A stretch of DNA of 64,000 bases from Paragordius varius (taxonomy: Eukaryota; Nematomorpha): the NCBI GenBank assembly GCA_964247055.1, contig OZ176054.1:10106001-10170000 (forward strand), read 5' to 3'. Shown one piece after another: positions 60,001 to 64,000 of this stretch. Position 1 is the first letter of the stretch. Every line of letters starts with the position of its first letter. The notes under the pieces were generated by a model. The model was not told the origin of the DNA, made no database searches, and saw only the letters and a list, made by a program, of their open reading frames with translations. The position numbers were made by a program, and so were the translations under genes.

Positions 60001-63000
60001 CAAATAATATTTCCCACAATCAAAATATACCCAATAATATTTTAGTATTCCCATCAATCAACCATATTTTTTCAACAATCAAATAATATTTCCAATAATT
60101 AAAATATATTACCCAAAAATATTTTTGTATTCCCACAATCAACCATATTTTTTCAACAATCGAATAATATTTCCTATAATTAAAATAGAATACCCAATAA
60201 TATATAGTATTCCCAACAATCAACCATATTTTATCAACAATCAAATAATATTTCAAATAATCAAAATATAGTGCCTAAAAATATTTTAGTACTCCCAACA
60301 ATCCATAATATTTTTCAACAATCAAAATATATTATATAAACCAATAATATTTTATTTTAGTATTCGCACAATCAACCATATTTTTTTCAACCATCAAATA
60401 ATATTTCAAATAATCAAAATAGGGTGCCTAAAAATATTTATTATACCCAACAATCCACCATATTTTTCAACAATCGAATAATATTTCCCACAATCAAAAT
60501 ATACCCAATAATATTTTAGTATTCCCAAAAATCAACCATATTTTTTCAACAATCAAATAATATTTACAATAATTAAAATATATTACCCAAAAATATTTTT
60601 GTATTCCCAACAATCAACCATATTTTATCAACTATCAAATAATATTTCAAATAATCATAATATAGTGCCTAAAAATATTTTAGTATTCCCAACAATCCAC
60701 CATATTTTTCAACAATCAAAATATATTAACATTCATATTATATAAACCAATAATATTTTAGTATTCCCACAATCAACCATATTTTTTCAACAATCAAATA
60801 ATATTTCCTATAATTACAATATACTACCCAATAATATTTAGTATTCCCAACAATCAACCATATTTTTTTAACAACTAAATAATATTTCCAATAATTAAAA
60901 TATATTACCCAAAAATAATTTTGTATTCCCAACAATCAACCATATTTTTCAACAATCGAATAATATTTCCCACAATCAAAATATACCCAATAATATTTTA
61001 GTATTCCCAAAAATCAACCATATTTTTTAACAGTGAAATAATATTTCCCACAATCAAAATATATTACGTAAAAAACTTTTTAGTATTCCCAAAAATCAAC
61101 CATATTTTTTCAACAATCAAATAATATTTCAAATAATCAAAATATAATGCCTAAAAATATTTTAGTATTCCCAACAATCCACCATATTTTTCAACAATCA
61201 AAATATATTAACATTTATATTATATAAACCAATAATACAATCAACCATATTTTTATAAAATATCAAATAATATTTCAATAATTAAAATATATTACCCAAA
61301 AATATTTTTGTATTCCCAAAAATCAACCATATTTTTTCAACTATCAAATAATATTTTAAATAATCAAAATATACCCAATAAAGTTTTAGTACTCCTAACA
61401 ATCCACCATATTTTTCAACAATCAAAATATATTAACATTCATATTATATAAACCAATAATATTTTAGTATTCCCACAATCAACCATATTTTTTCAACAAT
61501 CAAATAATATTTCCTATAATTAAAATATACTGCCCAATAATATTTAGTATTCCCAACAATCAACCATATTTTTTTAACAACTTAATAATATTTCCAATAA
61601 TTAAAATATATTACCCAATAAAATTTTAGTACTCCCAACAATCCACCATATTTTTCAACAATTAAATAATACTTCCAATAATAAAAATATATTACCCAAT
61701 AATATTAATTCCCATCAATCAACCATATTTTTTCAACGATCAAATAATATTTCCAATAATCAAAATATATTACCCAAAAATATTTTAGTCCAACAATCAA
61801 CCATATTTTTCAACAATCAAATAATATTTCCCACAATCAAAATATACTAACAATAATATATAGTATTCCCAACAATCAACCATATTTTTTAAACAACTAA
61901 ATAATATTTCCAATAATTAAAATATATTACCCCAAAATATTTTAGTATTCCCAACAATCAACCATATTATATCAACAATCAAATAATATTTCAAATAATC
62001 CAAATATAGTGCCTAAAAATATTTTAGTACTCCCAACAATCCACCATATTTTTCAACAATCAAAATATATTAACATTCATATTATATCAACCAATAATAT
62101 TTTAGTATTCGCACAATCAACAATATTTTTTCAACCATCAAATAATATTTCCAATAATTAAAATATATTACCCAAAAATATTTTTGTATTCCCAACAATC
62201 AACCATATTTGTTCAACAATCAAATAATATTTCAAATAATCAAAATATACCCGATAAAAATTTAGTACTCCTAACAATCCACCATATTTTTCAACAATCA
62301 AAATATATTAACATTCATATTATATAAACCAATAATATTTTAGTATTCCCACTATCAACCATATTTTTTCAACAATCAAATAATATTTCCTTTAATTAAA
62401 ATATACTACTCAATAATATTTAGTATCCCCAACAATCAACCATATTTTTTTAACAACTAAATAATATTTCCAATAATTAAAATATATTACCCAAAAATAT
62501 TTTTGTATTCCCAACAATCAACCATATTTTTCAACAATCGAATAATATTTCCCTCAATCAAAATATACCCAATAATATTTTAGTATTCCCAAAAATCAAC
62601 CATATTTTTTTAACAGTGAAATTATATTTCCCACAATCAATATATATTACGTAAAAAACTTTTTAGTATTCCCAAAAATCAACCATATTTTTTCAACAAT
62701 CAAATAATATTTACAATAATTAAAATATATTACCCAAAAATATTTTTGCATTCCCAACAATCAACCATATTTTATCAACAATCAAATAATATTTCAAATA
62801 ATCAAAATATAGTGCCTAAAAATATTTTAGTACTCCTAACAATCCACCATATTTTTCAACAATCAAAATATATTAACATTCATATTATATAAACCAATAA
62901 TATTTTAGTATTCCCACAATCAACCATATTTTTTCAACAATCAAATAATATTTCCTATAATTAAAATATACTACCCAATAATATTTAGTATTCCCAACAA

Positions 63001-64000
63001 TCAACCATATTTTTTTAACAACTTAATAATATTTCCAATAATTAAAATATATTACCCAATAAAATTTTAGTACTCCCAACAATCCACCATATTTTTCAAC
63101 AATTAAATAATACTTCCAATAATAAAAATATATTACCCAATAATATTAATTTCCAACAATCAACCATATTTTTTCAACTATCAAATAATATTTAAAATAA
63201 TCAAAATATATTACCCAAAAATATTTTAGTCCAACAATCAACCATATTTTTCAACAATCAAATAATATTTCCCACAATCAAAATATACCCAATAATATTT
63301 TAGTATTCCCATCAATCAACCATATTTTTTCAACAATCAAATAATATTTCCAATAATTAAAATATATTACCCAAAAATATTTTTGTATTCCCACAATCAA
63401 CCATATTTTTTCAACAATCGAATAATATTTCCTATAATTAAAATAGAATACCCAATAATATATAGTATTCCCAACAATCAACCATATTTTATCAACAATC
63501 AAATAATATTTCAAATAATCAAAATATAGTGCCTAAAAATATTTTAGTACTCCCAACAATCCATAATATTTTTCAACAATCAAAATATATTAACATTCAT
63601 ATTATATAAACCAATAATATTTTATTTTAGTATTCGCACAATCAACCATATTTTTTTCAACCATCAAATAATATTTCAAATAATCAAAATAGGGTGCCTA
63701 AAAATATTTATTATACCCAACAATCCACCATATTTTTCAACAATCGAATAATATTTCCCACAATCAAAATATACCCAATAATATTTTAGTATTCCCAAAA
63801 ATCAACCATATTTTTTCAACAATCAAATAATATTTACAATAATTAAAATATATTACCCAAAAATATTTTTGTATTCCCAACAATCAACCATATTTTATCA
63901 ACTATCAAATAATATTTCAAATAATCATAATATAGTGCCTAAAAATATTTTAGTATTCCCAACAATCCACCATATTTTTCAACAATCAAAATATATTAAC
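57100..64000. repeat. satellite section with repeated 1.1 to 1.8 kb higher-order blocks
   Basis: The rare variant AACAACTTAATAATATTTCC appears at about 57153, 58263, 59762, 61577 and 63017. The variant ATAGGGTGCC appears near 57812, 58922, 60420 and 63690. Intervals of 1.1, 1.5, 1.8 and 1.4 kb show insertions or deletions of whole monomers between block copies, as in unequal exchange. Confidence 0.7.

Larger units (their letters stand above)
29117..64000. repeat. satellite DNA array, about 80-base monomers, higher-order organisation
   Basis: The array is continuous to the window edge, some 35 kb or roughly 440 monomers. A typical monomer reads CAATCAACCATATTTTTTCA, then ACAATCAAATAATATTTC, then AATAATTAAAATATATTACC, then CAAAAATATTTTTGTATTCC. 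Variants differ by indels and in blocks such as ATACCCAATAAAATTTTAG or AGTGCCTAAAAATATTTTAG. A distinct variant carries AATATATTAACATTCATATT and ATATAAACC. Variants alternate in irregular higher-order blocks. The + strand has almost no G. Frequent 81-base monomers keep reading frames open on both strands, but the resulting proteins are pure repeats and not genes. Confidence 0.95.

Noticed and set aside
29901-63514. Dozens of repeated ORFs in the satellite, e.g. minus-strand proteins made of KYYLIVEKIWLIVGN-type units
   Set aside because: They follow from an 81-base monomer that is divisible by three and poor in stops on these frames. They lack stable start and end points, appear on both strands and break where monomers change length.
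29117-64000. Repeat array considered as CRISPR or as a telomere
   Set aside because: There are no unique spacers of constant length, monomers run head to tail without gaps, and there is no short G-rich telomere unit. The context is eukaryotic.

Overview
The window looks like nuclear DNA of an AT-rich invertebrate animal; I cannot fix the lineage. The evidence is spliceosomal introns with GT..AG ends, a Ty3/Gypsy LTR element with a double-CCHC Gag typical of the metazoan Mag group, hAT transposons with 8-base target duplications, many foldback and MITE-like repeats, and a satellite array of at least 35 kb. No tRNA, rRNA, CRISPR array or prokaryotic-style gene was seen.

Left half (1 to about 22.4 kb). 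The main discovery is a split gene on the + strand, built from at least 21 exons between 5371 and 22393. Almost all of its exons are too short to stand out as ORFs (15 to 194 bases). I found it by chaining short open segments between AG and GT with consistent phase. The exons join in frame to a TGA stop and sum to 1460 bases, i.e. 486 codons plus stop with one base from a missing upstream exon. Every internal exon boundary from 5371 to 18760 is phase 1, so each exon is a multiple of three. Five introns are only 23 to 39 bases long, while others exceed 3 kb and carry transposons. The predicted product has a helical N-terminal part, an acidic then basic low-complexity middle, a glycine-rich membrane segment split over three micro-exons, and a beta-rich, sequon-rich C-terminal half that seems to contain two related domains. 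This fits a type II membrane protein of unknown function. The first exon(s) are unresolved; a candidate start lies at 4415.

The introns and flanks hold most of the repeats: an inverted-repeat element at 1-2125 and a partial second copy near 14-15.4 kb, two foldback elements (6285-6834 and 18956-19605), a hAT element with perfect 8-base target duplication (9278-10617), a 700-base palindrome (15421-16124) and two MITE-like elements (19640-19954, 20015-20155).

Middle (22.6 to 29.1 kb). A longer, decayed copy of the same hAT family, with minus-strand transposase remnants, is split by a relatively young Ty3/Gypsy (Mag-like) element at 23922-28614 with near-identical LTRs and a CATAC target duplication. 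The Gypsy copy is broken and is treated as a fossil.

Right half (29.1 to 64.0 kb). One continuous satellite of about 80-base monomers with several variant types arranged in higher-order blocks, running off the right edge. Its + strand is almost free of G (about one G to fifteen C per typical monomer). It starts inside the terminal region of the hAT copy. Blocks of 0.7 to 2.3 kb are duplicated nearly identically, showing recent amplification. The many repeated minus-strand ORFs in it are a by-product of a monomer length divisible by three.
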